Origin: an uncultured Sellimonas sp.
Lineage (GTDB): Bacteria; Bacillota; Clostridia; Lachnospirales; Lachnospiraceae
DNA length: 34,627 bases
Direction of reading: 5' to 3'
Assembly: GCA_904393575.1 (NCBI GenBank)
Contig: CAJFMZ010000006.1
Coordinates: forward strand, 1 to 34,627
Shown here: positions 1 to 8,756 of the stretch, in pieces
Position numbering within the stretch: the first letter of the stretch is position 1
How the letters are laid out: every line of letters starts with the position of its first letter
The notes under the pieces: model-generated
Told to the model about the DNA's origin: nothing
Seen by the model: the letters and a program-made list of their open reading frames with translations, nothing else
The model's database searches: none
Position numbers and translations under genes: made by a program

Positions 1-1
1 T

Positions 2-715
2 ATCCATGGAAGATTTCAAAGTATCTATGACTGGTTTGTTCCGGAGAACGGACAGGAGAATGAGGCGGGAAAATTATTTGACGCTACAAATGAAATTATC
101 CGAAAAATTACCAGATACGCAGCACAGATCAGTGAGAGGAATGCTCTTGGAGCAAACCGGAAGGAAGAATATAAAAAGGCGGCAGCTATCTTTATGGCTT
201 GTAAGGATGTGCGGCAGGCTCATAAGATGGCGGCGATGATTTTTGGATTGGAGAGACCGTTCCACTTAAATGTAAAAAAGGAACGTGAAACAGACAGTAT
301 GAATACGGCTGTGTATGAAGAAACACCGGAGGAGTTCGTATTGAAGCCAAGGATCCGGACATATCGGGAAAAGAGCGTGAGAAGCGGACTTCGTGATCAT
401 GGGACAGAAAAAGCCAGGGTACGTGAGCAGATGCTCAGGCAGATCAAAGAAGATCGGGAAAAGGCAGAAAAGCTGATACACAATGGGAGAATCGAGTTTT
501 TTGATCTGCCCGTGATCGAGCCAAGAGTCAGAGAGATCCTGCTAAGATGGCTGTCAGATGCAATGGAAGATGCAGAGTATTCTGCACGAACCGATGACGG
601 CAGAAGGTTTGTGCTGGATATGACACGTGCGGCAGAGAAGTGTGTGGTTCACTGCGAAGATGGAAATTTTACTATGCCAAAAATCAGTATTGTATTTCAA
701 GAGGATGAAGAATGA
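2..715 (+). CDS. jetA: Wadjet JetA-like protein (DUF2397/TIGR02677 family), 5' end outside window
   Basis: The reading frame is open from base 2, the window edge, to a TGA at 713-715. This gives the C-terminal 237 residues of a protein usually near 500. The stretch around residues 40-75 (ISERNALGANRKEEYKKAA, then a KDVRQAHKMAAMIFG segment) matches what I remember of the TIGR02677/DUF2397 family, the kleisin-like JetA subunit of Wadjet. JetA is thought to bridge the JetC ATPase heads and, with JetB and JetD, form a condensin-like complex that recognises and cleaves small circular DNA. The stop overlaps the jetB start (ATGA), so the two are translationally coupled. The ATG at 194 lies inside the conserved region and is not the true start. 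Family assignment is from memory, but the neighbouring three genes strongly support it. Confidence 0.88.
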   Translation: MHGRFQSIYDWFVPENGQENEAGKLFDATNEIIRKITRYAAQISERNALGANRKEEYKKAAAIFMACKDVRQAHKMAAMIFGLERPFHLNVKKERETDSMNTAVYEETPEEFVLKPRIRTYREKSVRSGLRDHGTEKARVREQMLRQIKEDREKAEKLIHNGRIEFFDLPVIEPRVREILLRWLSDAMEDAEYSARTDDGRRFVLDMTRAAEKCVVHCEDGNFTMPKISIVFQEDEE

Positions 716-1860
716 GAGAAGAACTTGAAATTTTAATGAATAGAAGATGGGTATTAAAGGCAGAAGAGAAAGAACTGTATTACAGGCTGAGAGATGCAGC
801 CGGTGAAATACGGAAGTTTGCAACAGAAAAAATGGGCTGCCAGATTATTGCCAATTCTCTTTTGATCAAAATGGAAAAGATCCCGGCCGTGCCGGAAGAA
901 TGGATGGGAATCAGGGAGTTTACATCCAGGGAAGAGTATGCTTTTCTTTGTGTGCTGTTAATGTTTCTGGAAGATAAAGATACAGAATACCAGTTTACGA
1001 TTTCTATGCTGACAGACTATATTTCAGCCAATATGCCGGTGGAAAAGGTGGACTGGACGTTGTACACGCACAGGCGAAGGCTGGTGAAGGTGATGCGTTA
1101 TGCAAAGACGCAGGGGATGATTCAGGTGACAGACGGGAATGATGAGAATTTCATGGAAGATCAAAGTGGGCAGGTCCTCTATGAAAATACAGGTGCATCC
1201 AGGTATTTTATGAAAAATTTTTCTACGGATATTATGTCCTATTCTGAGCCGGAGGACTTTTTGGAAAGCGAGTGGTTTGGTGTAGATGAAGAACGGGGGC
1301 TTGCAAGGCGGCATCGTGTATATAAACGCCTTTTGTTTTCACCGGGAATGTACAGGAGTGAGGGAATGCCGGAAGATTTTGAATATCTGAAATACTATGG
1401 AAGACGTCTGGCAGAAGATCTGAATGAAAATCTGGACTGTGATCTGCATATTCACAAAGGCAGCGCCTATGCTCTGCCGCAGGAGGGAAGCAGGCTTGGA
1501 ATGTTGTTTCCGGGGAATAATGCCGTATCAGATATGATTCTGCTTGTGTGCCGAGAAGTAAGGCGCAAGGTGGAAGAGGGAAACTGGAAGGTAGAGCCGG
1601 ATGAGACGATCAGGGTAGATCAGGTAGAGTTTGAGAGAATTTTAAAAGAAGTAAAAAGAGCCTATGGAAGTGGATTTACCAAACAGTTTCGGGAAATCCA
1701 GGAAGGGGAATATGTAGAAATCATGATGGAAGAGATGAGGACATGGAGCTTCATCCGGGTCAAGGAGAAGGAGCACATGGTTTTTGTCTATCCGGCAGCG
1801 GGAAAGATACAGGGAAGATACCCGGCAGATTACGCAGGAGGAAATGAAGATGAACAGTAG
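712..1860 (+). CDS. jetB: Wadjet JetB-like protein (DUF2398/TIGR02678 family)
   Basis: This 382-residue protein starts at an ATG overlapping the jetA stop by 4 bp. It resembles the TIGR02678/DUF2398 family: an N-terminal EELEILMNRRWVLKAEEKEL segment, a FTSREEYAFLCVLLMFLED helix near residue 70, and a winged-helix-like C-terminal half. In Wadjet, JetB is a KITE-type accessory subunit that binds the JetA kleisin. There is no signal peptide or membrane segment, so the product is cytoplasmic. Its end overlaps the jetC start by 11 bp. No catalytic motif is visible, as expected for a structural subunit. Assignment rests on family resemblance and position between jetA and jetC. Confidence 0.88.
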   Translation: MREELEILMNRRWVLKAEEKELYYRLRDAAGEIRKFATEKMGCQIIANSLLIKMEKIPAVPEEWMGIREFTSREEYAFLCVLLMFLEDKDTEYQFTISMLTDYISANMPVEKVDWTLYTHRRRLVKVMRYAKTQGMIQVTDGNDENFMEDQSGQVLYENTGASRYFMKNFSTDIMSYSEPEDFLESEWFGVDEERGLARRHRVYKRLLFSPGMYRSEGMPEDFEYLKYYGRRLAEDLNENLDCDLHIHKGSAYALPQEGSRLGMLFPGNNAVSDMILLVCREVRRKVEEGNWKVEPDETIRVDQVEFERILKEVKRAYGSGFTKQFREIQEGEYVEIMMEEMRTWSFIRVKEKEHMVFVYPAAGKIQGRYPADYAGGNEDEQ

Positions 1861-4800
1861 ATGGCAGGCGAACAAGATTGGATTGATCAATTTCTGGTAT
1901 TATGACGAGCAGGAGTTTTCCTTTGCGAAAGGGAGAATGCTTCTCAGAGGTTCCAATGGATCGGGAAAATCAGTAACGATGCAAAGCGTGATTCCCCTTC
2001 TGCTGGACGGCAATATGAATCCGGAGCGGCTGGATCCTTTTGGATCGAGAGACCGAAAGATGAGCAGTTATCTTCTGGAAGAGGGAGATGAGAGGGAAGA
2101 GAGAACAGGCTATCTCTATCTGGAATTTAAACGATGTGACAGCGAGACGTATCTGACGATCGGAATGGGGCTTCGTGCCAGAAAGGGGAAGCAGCTGGAT
2201 AAATGGTATTTTGCCATCACGGACGGAAGAAGAATCGGAAAGGATTTCTGGCTTTATAAAGAACTGGATGAGAAGGTAACTCTTTCCAAAAGAGAACTGG
2301 AAAACCGGATTGGAGACGGAGGCCGGGTAATAGAGCGGCAGGCGGAATATATGGAATATGTAAACCGCCAGATTTTCGGATTTGAAAATGTGGAAGAATA
2401 TAAAGAGATGATTGATCTTTTGATTCAGTTGCGTACGCCAAAACTGTCAAAAGACTTTAAGCCGTCCATTATCAATGAAATTTTAAGTGATTCTCTTCAA
2501 CCCCTGTCAGATGAGGATCTGCTTCCGATGTCAGAGGCAATTGAAAATATGGATACCATGAACATGAATCTGAAAGCCCGCCAGGAAGGGAAACAGGCTG
2601 CAGAGAAGATAAACAGGGTATTTGACAAGTACAACCGGCTGGTGCTGTATGAGAAAGCGCACAATTACTGTGAAGCAGCGAAGCGGCTCAATGACACAAA
2701 AAAAGAGCAGACAGAATACGAGCAGATGCTTCGGGAGTATCAGGAGCGGGTGCAGGAACTCGCCGGTGAACAGGAAGAACTGGATGCCGGACGAGAGACC
2801 ATGGAAAAAGAGAGAGATTCTTTGAAAAAAAGTGATGCTGTCGGTCTGAAAGAGAGAGAGGTCGAACTGGGGAAAAGGATTTCTGATCAGGAAAGTCAGC
2901 TTCATAAAAAGAAGGGACAGCTTGCCGGCAAGCAGGATACTTATATTGAGACAGAGGAGAAAAAGAAGAAGGAAGAAGATAAGGCTTATGAAAAGAAAAG
3001 AGAGATAGAACAGCTTCTGGAAGAGATGGGAGAAGAAGCTGAGGAGATGGCATTTGCAGAACACAGCTTTTTTGCGGATGAATTATTACAGAATATAGAA
3101 GATCCATTTGGATTCGAAAGCCATCAAAAACAGATGGATACGGTACAGGAACGGATTGGAGAAGGACTGGAAATTCTCCGGACAGTCGATGGAAAAGAGC
3201 GGCGGCTGGAGGAGATGCGTCTGAACAGGGAGCGCCATCAAAGAGAAGAAGATCTGGCGGCCAGGAAGGTTCAGGAACAGGAGAATCTGCTGATTCAGGT
3301 ACAAAATGAATGGAAAGAGGCGCTGTACAGCTGGGCAGGAAACAATGAAGAACTGATCATTTCGCCGGATATACTGAAAGAAATGTCCCAGTTTGCAGAA
3401 CACTATGGAGAGCATTCAGATTTTGCGGAAGTCAGGAGACAGGCGGCGGATCTCTGGATGAGAAAGCGGGAAGAGCTTGACCGGCAAAAGCGGGAACGAC
3501 AGGCGAGATGTCAGGTTCTGAATCAAGAGTATGAGGAAACAAAGAAAGAACTTTCTGACTGGCAGAACAGGAAAGAACCGGAACCGGACAGGAGTGAGGC
3601 AGTCCTGGAAAACCGCCGGGTGCTCCGGGAAAAACAGATTCCATATCAGGAATTTTATAAAGTGATTGAATTTGGACAGAATCTGAGCAAAGAAGAATGC
3701 GACCGACTGGAAGAGGCCTTAAATTATATGGGCATTCTGGATGCACTCGTAATCGATGAAGGATATAAAGACCAGGTACTGCATCTTGATACGGAAGGAT
3801 GCGACCGGTATCTGTTTGTACAGAAAGGGCAAGTGGAGCATAGCCTTCTTTCCGTACTGGATCTTAACGATACGGTAAACGATCTTTTCTTTAATAGGAC
3901 AATCACAAATATCTTAGGACGAATTGCATATGGGGAAGGGACACCGGAAAGTACACTTGTATCGAAAGAGGGAATTTACCAGATCGGTGTACTGACAGGA
4001 ACTGTAACGGGGAATTATGAAGCAGGTTTTCTTGGTACACAGGCAAGAGAGAGAAACCGGCAGGAAAAAATCCGGCTGTGCGAAGAACACTTGAACACAC
4101 TCCAGGAAGAGATGAAATGTCTGGAAAGGGAAACAGCGGCGCTGGAAAAGAGGTTGGAGATTCTGGAGAGAGAATACCAGGCGCTTCCGGGAGATCAGGA
4201 TCTGCGTGCTTCCTGGAAAATGCTGACAGAGGCCGAAGAAAGAGAAAAGAAACTACGGGAAGAAGGCAGAAGGCTGGAAGAAGAAATTGGAACAGCAGCA
4301 TCAGAACTAAGAGTCCTGAAAACGAAGGCTGGAGAGATTGCTGATAAACTGTATCTGGCATGCCGGCTTGCTATTTTTCAGAAAGCGGATGCTGCTTCCA
4401 GAGCATATGAAAAAGCTTTCTACAGGCTAAAAGCCGGCCATGAAGTATATATCCAGATGATTCGTTATCAAAAAGAATTGGAGGAACAGCTATCAGGATT
4501 GGACTTTGACATGGATCAGATCCGCTACGATATTGGAATCGTAGAACGGCAGATGAATAAAGAAAAGGTGGAATATGATTCGGTCAGGGAACAGTTGAAG
4601 CTGACTGATTATGAGAAAATAAAAGAGCGTCTGGATGCGTGCATTATATGGCTCAATGCCTATCCGAAAAGACTGGAAAAGTGTGTGGAAGAAAAGGCAC
4701 AGAAAGAAGAACAGATTCGGGGAATCCGGGAGCAGATAGAGAAACTGAAGGACAAAAAACTGGAATTCGAGGACAGAGCGGAATATTTGAAGAGTTGTTT

Positions 4801-5941
4801 CCGGGAGGAACTGATTCTTGGATACGCAGGATTTTCGTCAGAACTTGAGGAAAAGCCAGAAGAAGTCAGAAGAGCATTGAGCGCAGACTGTCAAAAAATG
4901 GATCGAAACAGCATTATACAGGAACTGAATCAGGTTTATTTTGAAAATCGCGGTGTCTTAAATGACTATCAGCCGATGCAGACAGAGCTGTTTGGAGACA
5001 GGGAGGTCAAAGAAGGGCTGCCGTCTCCGAAGAGGGTTGACATGGCAGCAAGATATCAAGGGGCCGTTATACCATTTGGGAAGCTCCTCGGATATCTGGA
5101 GGAAGAGATTAAAGACCTGACAGAACTGATCCGGGAAGGAGACAGAGAACTTTTTGAAGATATCCTGGCAAATACGATCAGCCGTAAAATCCGCGGAAAG
5201 ATTAACAGTTCCATTTCCTGGGTGGAAAATATGAATCACCTGATGGGAGCGATGAATACATCAAGCGGGCTCAAACTCAGCCTCCGCTGGAGAAGCCGGA
5301 CGGCAGAAACAGAAGGACAGCTTGATACGAAAGAACTGGTAGAACTTCTGAAAAAAGACTATCGGCTGATGAGAGAAGAGGAGGCGGACAGACTCTCTAT
5401 GCACTTCCGGTCAAAAGTAGAAGAGGCGCAGAAAAACGCAAGAGACAGCGGCGGAATGGTTTCTTTCTATCAGGTAATGAAGGAGACACTGGATTACCGG
5501 AAATGGTTTGAATTCCAGTTGTTCTTTCAAAAAGGCGGTGAAAAGGTAAGAGAACTGACGAACAGTATGTTTGGTACGTTCAGTGGAGGTGAAAAGGCGA
5601 TGGCAATGTATGTGCCGCTGTTTTCGGCTGTAGTTGCGAAATATGAGGGCGGAAGAGCAGACGCCCCAAGGCTGATTTCTCTGGATGAAGCATTTGCAGG
5701 TGTGGATAACCGGAATATCAGAGACATGTTCCGGCTGATGGCGGAATTCCAGTTTGATTTTCTGATTAATTCCCAGGTACTTTGGGGAGACTATGACACA
5801 CTGGACGCTCTTGCGATTTATCAGCTGATCCGCCCGGAAAACGCAAAGTTTGTGACTGTAATGCCGTATCTTTGGAATGGAAAGACAAGGGAATTAATGG
5901 AAGATGAAGATGAAATGGAACAGCGGGCAGCCAGAGCTTGA
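1850..5941 (+). CDS. jetC: Wadjet JetC-like SMC/MukB-type ATPase (TIGR02680 family)
   Basis: This 1363-residue SMC-like protein is the motor of the Wadjet complex. A Walker A motif GSNGSGKS sits at residues 34-41. Long charged coiled-coil arms rich in Glu, Lys, Arg and Gln fill most of residues 280-1100, with a hinge-like globular part near residues 600-720. The C-terminal head carries the signature FSGGEKA from residue 1244 and a Walker B LISLDE at 1275-1280 followed by an AFAGVD D-loop. The start was chosen by spacing: AGGAGG at 1836-1841 is 8 nt from the ATG at 1850 but only 2 nt from the ATG at 1844, and the frame also opens further upstream at 1784. It overlaps jetB by 11 bp and jetD by 38 bp. 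ATP-driven loop extrusion with plasmid recognition is known for characterised Wadjet systems and inferred here. Confidence 0.92.
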   Translation: MNSRWQANKIGLINFWYYDEQEFSFAKGRMLLRGSNGSGKSVTMQSVIPLLLDGNMNPERLDPFGSRDRKMSSYLLEEGDEREERTGYLYLEFKRCDSETYLTIGMGLRARKGKQLDKWYFAITDGRRIGKDFWLYKELDEKVTLSKRELENRIGDGGRVIERQAEYMEYVNRQIFGFENVEEYKEMIDLLIQLRTPKLSKDFKPSIINEILSDSLQPLSDEDLLPMSEAIENMDTMNMNLKARQEGKQAAEKINRVFDKYNRLVLYEKAHNYCEAAKRLNDTKKEQTEYEQMLREYQERVQELAGEQEELDAGRETMEKERDSLKKSDAVGLKEREVELGKRISDQESQLHKKKGQLAGKQDTYIETEEKKKKEEDKAYEKKREIEQLLEEMGEEAEEMAFAEHSFFADELLQNIEDPFGFESHQKQMDTVQERIGEGLEILRTVDGKERRLEEMRLNRERHQREEDLAARKVQEQENLLIQVQNEWKEALYSWAGNNEELIISPDILKEMSQFAEHYGEHSDFAEVRRQAADLWMRKREELDRQKRERQARCQVLNQEYEETKKELSDWQNRKEPEPDRSEAVLENRRVLREKQIPYQEFYKVIEFGQNLSKEECDRLEEALNYMGILDALVIDEGYKDQVLHLDTEGCDRYLFVQKGQVEHSLLSVLDLNDTVNDLFFNRTITNILGRIAYGEGTPESTLVSKEGIYQIGVLTGTVTGNYEAGFLGTQARERNRQEKIRLCEEHLNTLQEEMKCLERETAALEKRLEILEREYQALPGDQDLRASWKMLTEAEEREKKLREEGRRLEEEIGTAASELRVLKTKAGEIADKLYLACRLAIFQKADAASRAYEKAFYRLKAGHEVYIQMIRYQKELEEQLSGLDFDMDQIRYDIGIVERQMNKEKVEYDSVREQLKLTDYEKIKERLDACIIWLNAYPKRLEKCVEEKAQKEEQIRGIREQIEKLKDKKLEFEDRAEYLKSCFREELILGYAGFSSELEEKPEEVRRALSADCQKMDRNSIIQELNQVYFENRGVLNDYQPMQTELFGDREVKEGLPSPKRVDMAARYQGAVIPFGKLLGYLEEEIKDLTELIREGDRELFEDILANTISRKIRGKINSSISWVENMNHLMGAMNTSSGLKLSLRWRSRTAETEGQLDTKELVELLKKDYRLMREEEADRLSMHFRSKVEEAQKNARDSGGMVSFYQVMKETLDYRKWFEFQLFFQKGGEKVRELTNSMFGTFSGGEKAMAMYVPLFSAVVAKYEGGRADAPRLISLDEAFAGVDNRNIRDMFRLMAEFQFDFLINSQVLWGDYDTLDALAIYQLIRPENAKFVTVMPYLWNGKTRELMEDEDEMEQRAARA

Positions 5942-7292
5942 AGAAGAATGCTGCGCATACCTGAAAGGGCGGGAAGTATTTGGGAGACTGCTGAAAGGAT
6001 TCTGGAAGAAATATGAATCTTACGGGATGTTTACCGGTACAGTAGAATTGCGGAATCTGACAGAGCAGGAGAGAGAGGAACTGGAAGGCTTTTTTGGAAA
6101 AAATTTTCATGGAAAAAAGAGTGTCTCGGTCTCTGCGGCAAAATTCAGAAAAGCCTGGGAAAACAGCCGGTTTGGTGAAATTTCACCGGAGAAAGTCCTG
6201 GAAATCTATTTCAATAAAAAGCCGGAGGCAAAAAGAGAAGAAAAAAGATTATATAAACAGATGTGGAAGAAAATCCTGAAACAGGCAGAGGAGGAAACAG
6301 CAGGAACGCCTGCGGTTGTCTGGATTGAGAATCTTGAGGAAGTACTGGAGAAAGGTGTCAGGTCTGATGTCTTGGCATGCTCGCAGGAGATATACCGCTA
6401 TTTGAAGAAACGTTGTGGTGAGTCAAGAGACAGCGAACAGGAGATTCGAAAACAGGTTTTGCTGGTGGTTCGGATGATCAATGCGCTTCCGTACTGGAGC
6501 GGAAACGTGGAATATCAGGCTGTATTTGCGGCAAAGGTGACGGGAAATCCGCACGCATTTGATCGGGGAGAACAGGACAGTGCGCTTCTTGGTTTGATTT
6601 TAAACTGGTTTGCCAGCCGGAATCAGAGTAGAAAAAACAGCAGCAGGAAAGAGTCTTCCCATCCGAATCAGAATATCTTCCCGGCACTTCGAACGCAAAA
6701 ACTGTATCTTCAGGCAGGAATTTTGAAAGATGATGTATCGAATTACACTACCGTTTTTGGCATTCGTGCGTGGAAAGAAGATGGAAAGCTCCATCAAGGG
6801 ATATCCGGATATCTGGAAGAGGAAGAGGCCGTGCAGGTATCGCTTGCCTCTATTGCCAGATGGGAGAGGGTGGAATGCAGGGAAAAGGAACTGGTTCTTG
6901 TGGAGAATCCGTCGGTATTTTCTGTCCTTTGTGGAAAATGGAAAGGGACGCGTTCCTGTATGTGTATGAATGGACAGCCAAGGCTAAGTTCTCTTCTTCT
7001 GCTGGATCTGCTTGCCAGGAGCAGCGTCAGGATTTACTATGCCGGAGACTTTGACCCGGAGGGGCTTTTGATTGCACAAAAGCTGAAACAATATTACCAG
7101 GGAGAAATGATCTTCTGGCACATGACAAGTCAGGATTATGACCAGGCAATGTCGAAGGAAACGATTTCCGATAGAAGACTGAAAATGTTGGAGAGAATTA
7201 CGGATCCCGGCCTGCTTCCGGCAGTGGAACGAATGAAAGAAGAAAAAAGGGCAGGATATCAGGAAAAATTGATCAGTTTGTATACGGATTAA
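5904..7292 (+). CDS. jetD: Wadjet JetD-like Toprim nuclease subunit (DUF2399/TIGR02679 family)
   Basis: This 462-residue protein has a Toprim-like C-terminal half. A VENPSVF segment places the predicted metal-binding Glu at residue 334, and YYAGDFDPEG gives the DxD pair at residues 382 and 384. JetD is the topoisomerase VI-like nuclease subunit that cuts plasmid DNA after extrusion by the SMC complex in studied Wadjet systems. The N-terminal half (residues 1-300) is a charged domain typical of TIGR02679. The start lies 38 bp inside jetC; a second ATG at 5910 would remove two residues. All expected catalytic acidic residues are present, so the visible part of the operon looks intact. This DUF2397/2398/2399 plus TIGR02680 gene set corresponds, from memory, to the type III Wadjet arrangement. 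Confidence 0.9.
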   Translation: MKMKWNSGQPELEEECCAYLKGREVFGRLLKGFWKKYESYGMFTGTVELRNLTEQEREELEGFFGKNFHGKKSVSVSAAKFRKAWENSRFGEISPEKVLEIYFNKKPEAKREEKRLYKQMWKKILKQAEEETAGTPAVVWIENLEEVLEKGVRSDVLACSQEIYRYLKKRCGESRDSEQEIRKQVLLVVRMINALPYWSGNVEYQAVFAAKVTGNPHAFDRGEQDSALLGLILNWFASRNQSRKNSSRKESSHPNQNIFPALRTQKLYLQAGILKDDVSNYTTVFGIRAWKEDGKLHQGISGYLEEEEAVQVSLASIARWERVECREKELVLVENPSVFSVLCGKWKGTRSCMCMNGQPRLSSLLLLDLLARSSVRIYYAGDFDPEGLLIAQKLKQYYQGEMIFWHMTSQDYDQAMSKETISDRRLKMLERITDPGLLPAVERMKEEKRAGYQEKLISLYTD

Positions 7293-7297
7293 AAAGG

Positions 7298-7337
7298 AAG
7301 GCGCCGGTACAGAGTGTGAACTCTGTGCAGGAGCCTT
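7298..7337. terminator. Bidirectional hairpin terminator between jetD and the convergent UGA gene
   Basis: AAGGCGCCGGTACAGAGT (7298-7315) pairs with 7320-7337 across a GTGA loop, giving an 18-bp stem with two mismatches. On the + strand no T-run follows. On the - strand the stem is followed by CCTTTTT, so it suits termination of the leftward gene at 7387 as well as closing the Wadjet operon. Confidence 0.65.
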
Positions 7338-7386
7338 ATCTGGTGCTGCCAATTGCAGAATATCCGCACCTCAGCATACAAGTTTT

Positions 7387-7683
7387 TTATGCGGAGTAAA
7401 TGCCCTGAACGGTGATCTGCCGGAAGAACCGGGAGAGTCCAAGGGTTACGGTTTCTTCCACACGCTGCGGAATTCTTCGGATCAAAATCTCCCCGAATTC
7501 GTGAGGAAAACTTAAGAAATGCTCACGTTTCAGAATGGCTGTTTCTTCCGAATCGACAAACCTTGCCGATATATCCAGACGGGAACCGCCTCATGTGTGG
7601 CACATCATTGGGGTAATCAGGATGTTTTTATGATTGGATTTTTTCATATGTTCAACTAATCGTTCGTCAAGATGAAATTTCAT
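7387..7683 (-). CDS. Probable small CxxU selenoprotein with in-frame UGA (98 codons)
   Basis: AGGAGG (complement of 7691-7696) stands 7 nt before the ATG at 7683. The frame runs 30 codons, meets TGA at 7593-7591, then continues in frame for 67 protein-like codons to TAA at 7389-7387. Read with selenocysteine, residues 28-31 are C-H-T-U, a CxxU redox-type motif followed by GGS. A SECIS-like hairpin (7552-7570) has its GGU loop 29-31 nt after the UGA. The ending SRFFRQITVQGIYSA resembles, from memory, small clostridial (seleno)protein families in which Sec and Cys alternate (for example the CC/Se-motif family); I am not sure of the exact family. The protein is cytoplasmic with no signal peptide. 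Function is unknown; a redox role is inferred from the motif only. The alternative is a nonsense-truncated Cys protein. Conventional calling would report just the first 30 residues. Confidence 0.72.
7552..7570 (-). promoter_or_regulatory. Candidate bacterial SECIS element
   Basis: Read on the - strand, AUCGGCAA pairs with UUGUCGAU to form an 8-bp stem with one G-U pair, closed by the apical loop GGU. The loop lies 29-31 nt downstream of the in-frame UGA at 7593-7591. Known bacterial SECIS elements have a short G-containing apical loop roughly 16-37 nt after the UGA, so placement and loop sequence both fit. A second weaker hairpin, AGGCGG/CCGUCU, lies directly at the UGA. Confidence 0.65.
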
Positions 7684-7776
7684 GGTGGAATCCTCCTTTG
7701 TTTTTGTGGCTTTATTATGCAGGATTGAAAGGAAGAAGTCCGTGATGAAGTCACATAGAACGTATAGAAAACCATG

Positions 7777-7819
7777 AAAAAGCTCTTCAGACCGGGGCAT
7801 GTCGGTTCGGAGAGCTTTT
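7777..7819 (-). terminator. Terminator after the cobW-like gene
   Basis: On the - strand AAAAGCTCT (7819-7811) pairs with AGAGCTTTT, with an inner ACCG/CGGT helix, and the stem runs into a T-run ending near 7776. It lies 8 nt after the GTPase stop codon and separates that unit from the UGA-containing gene, which therefore probably has its own promoter in 7700-7776. No strong -35/-10 pair is visible there. Confidence 0.7.
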
Positions 7820-7827
7820 CCATATTG

Positions 7828-8736
7828 CTATGAAGATTTCCGCAATTCTTTGATTAGTAGTTTGCGCAGTTCCCGGCGTTTGATTTTCGGGCCGATGAAA
7901 ATGCTCTTTGGCTGTTCTGATTCCTCAAATCCCGTGATGGAGTAACGGTCGTCCACCACATCAAAACGCAGGAGTGTGCCGCCCACATCGATGAATCCTT
8001 TAGCCCGGCAGATCGTTCCGTAGGCTCCGCGAATCAGCTGTTCCAGAAACCAGATCAGATGATTGGGACCTGGGAGAGAAATGCCGGTAAGGCCAAGGGA
8101 GAGCAGATTTGGGGTTTCCATCTTTTCCGGAGCGATGGACGTTCCATTTAAACCAGTATTCAGCAGGGTTTCCCACCAGGATCGTTCCATGTGGCTGTAG
8201 TGTTCTGCCTGAATCCGGGCGTCGGGATTGACGGCCCGGATTTTGGCAAGAAACGCATCCATTTCTTCCGGTGAGCTAAAACTCCGTTTGGAAATTACGA
8301 TGGTGCCGGCGGCTTTTAACTGATCTTCAAAAATATCACGGTAGTCCCGCATGTAGTGGTCAAAACAGTTGGCATCTACAATCGTAACGGGACTTAAGAG
8401 AGAAATCCGTTCGTATTCGATCTGCTGGATATTATGAATGACATTGGAAAGGACACCTACGCCAGTCGGTTCTACAATCAGGTATTCCGGATCCAGTGTG
8501 TTGGCGATCGTCAGGATGGAGGATGCAAAGTCCGACTTCATGGAACAGCAGATACATCCTTCCGTCAGTTCCCAGATATTGATATCGTTTCCTTCATCCA
8601 GGAGAGTTTTATCAATTCCTACTTCTCCGTATTCATTTTCCATTACGACAAAATCCTGTCCGGTTTTTTCTGCCATTTCTTTGATAAATGTAGTTTTCCC
8701 GGCGCCGAGAAAGCCGGAAACGACAAGTATTTTCAT
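7828..8736 (-). CDS. CobW/COG0523 family G3E GTPase (putative metallochaperone)
   Basis: This 302-residue P-loop GTPase has Walker A GFLGAGKT at residues 8-15, an ENEYGEVGID switch segment from residue 33, the family metal-binding CxCC motif (CICC, residues 61-64) and the Walker B-like EPTG motif near residue 97. The usual NKxD guanine-specificity motif is replaced by SKRS, which is degenerate. The C-terminal CobW-C-like domain lacks a long His-rich tail. Start choice: GGAGG lies 5 nt before the ATG at 8736, whereas the upstream ATG at 8754 precedes that site. It begins 20 nt after the alcohol dehydrogenase stop, so the two are probably co-transcribed. COG0523 proteins deliver or insert Zn, Co or other metals. 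Supplying zinc to the neighbouring dehydrogenase is a hypothesis only. Confidence 0.88.
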   Translation of the reverse strand: MKILVVSGFLGAGKTTFIKEMAEKTGQDFVVMENEYGEVGIDKTLLDEGNDINIWELTEGCICCSMKSDFASSILTIANTLDPEYLIVEPTGVGVLSNVIHNIQQIEYERISLLSPVTIVDANCFDHYMRDYRDIFEDQLKAAGTIVISKRSFSSPEEMDAFLAKIRAVNPDARIQAEHYSHMERSWWETLLNTGLNGTSIAPEKMETPNLLSLGLTGISLPGPNHLIWFLEQLIRGAYGTICRAKGFIDVGGTLLRFDVVDDRYSITGFEESEQPKSIFIGPKIKRRELRKLLIKELRKSS

Positions 8737-8756
8737 AATATCCTCCGATTTCATAG

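Noticed and set aside
194..715. ATG at 194 as the true start of the first gene
   Set aside because: The frame is open to the window edge and bases 2-193 encode conserved JetA-type residues, so the gene begins upstream of the window.
7591..7800. 69-residue ORF starting at 7800 on the - strand
   Set aside because: Its upstream part runs through the terminator at 7777-7819; the ribosome site and conserved protein begin at the ATG at 7683, and its stop is the recoded UGA.
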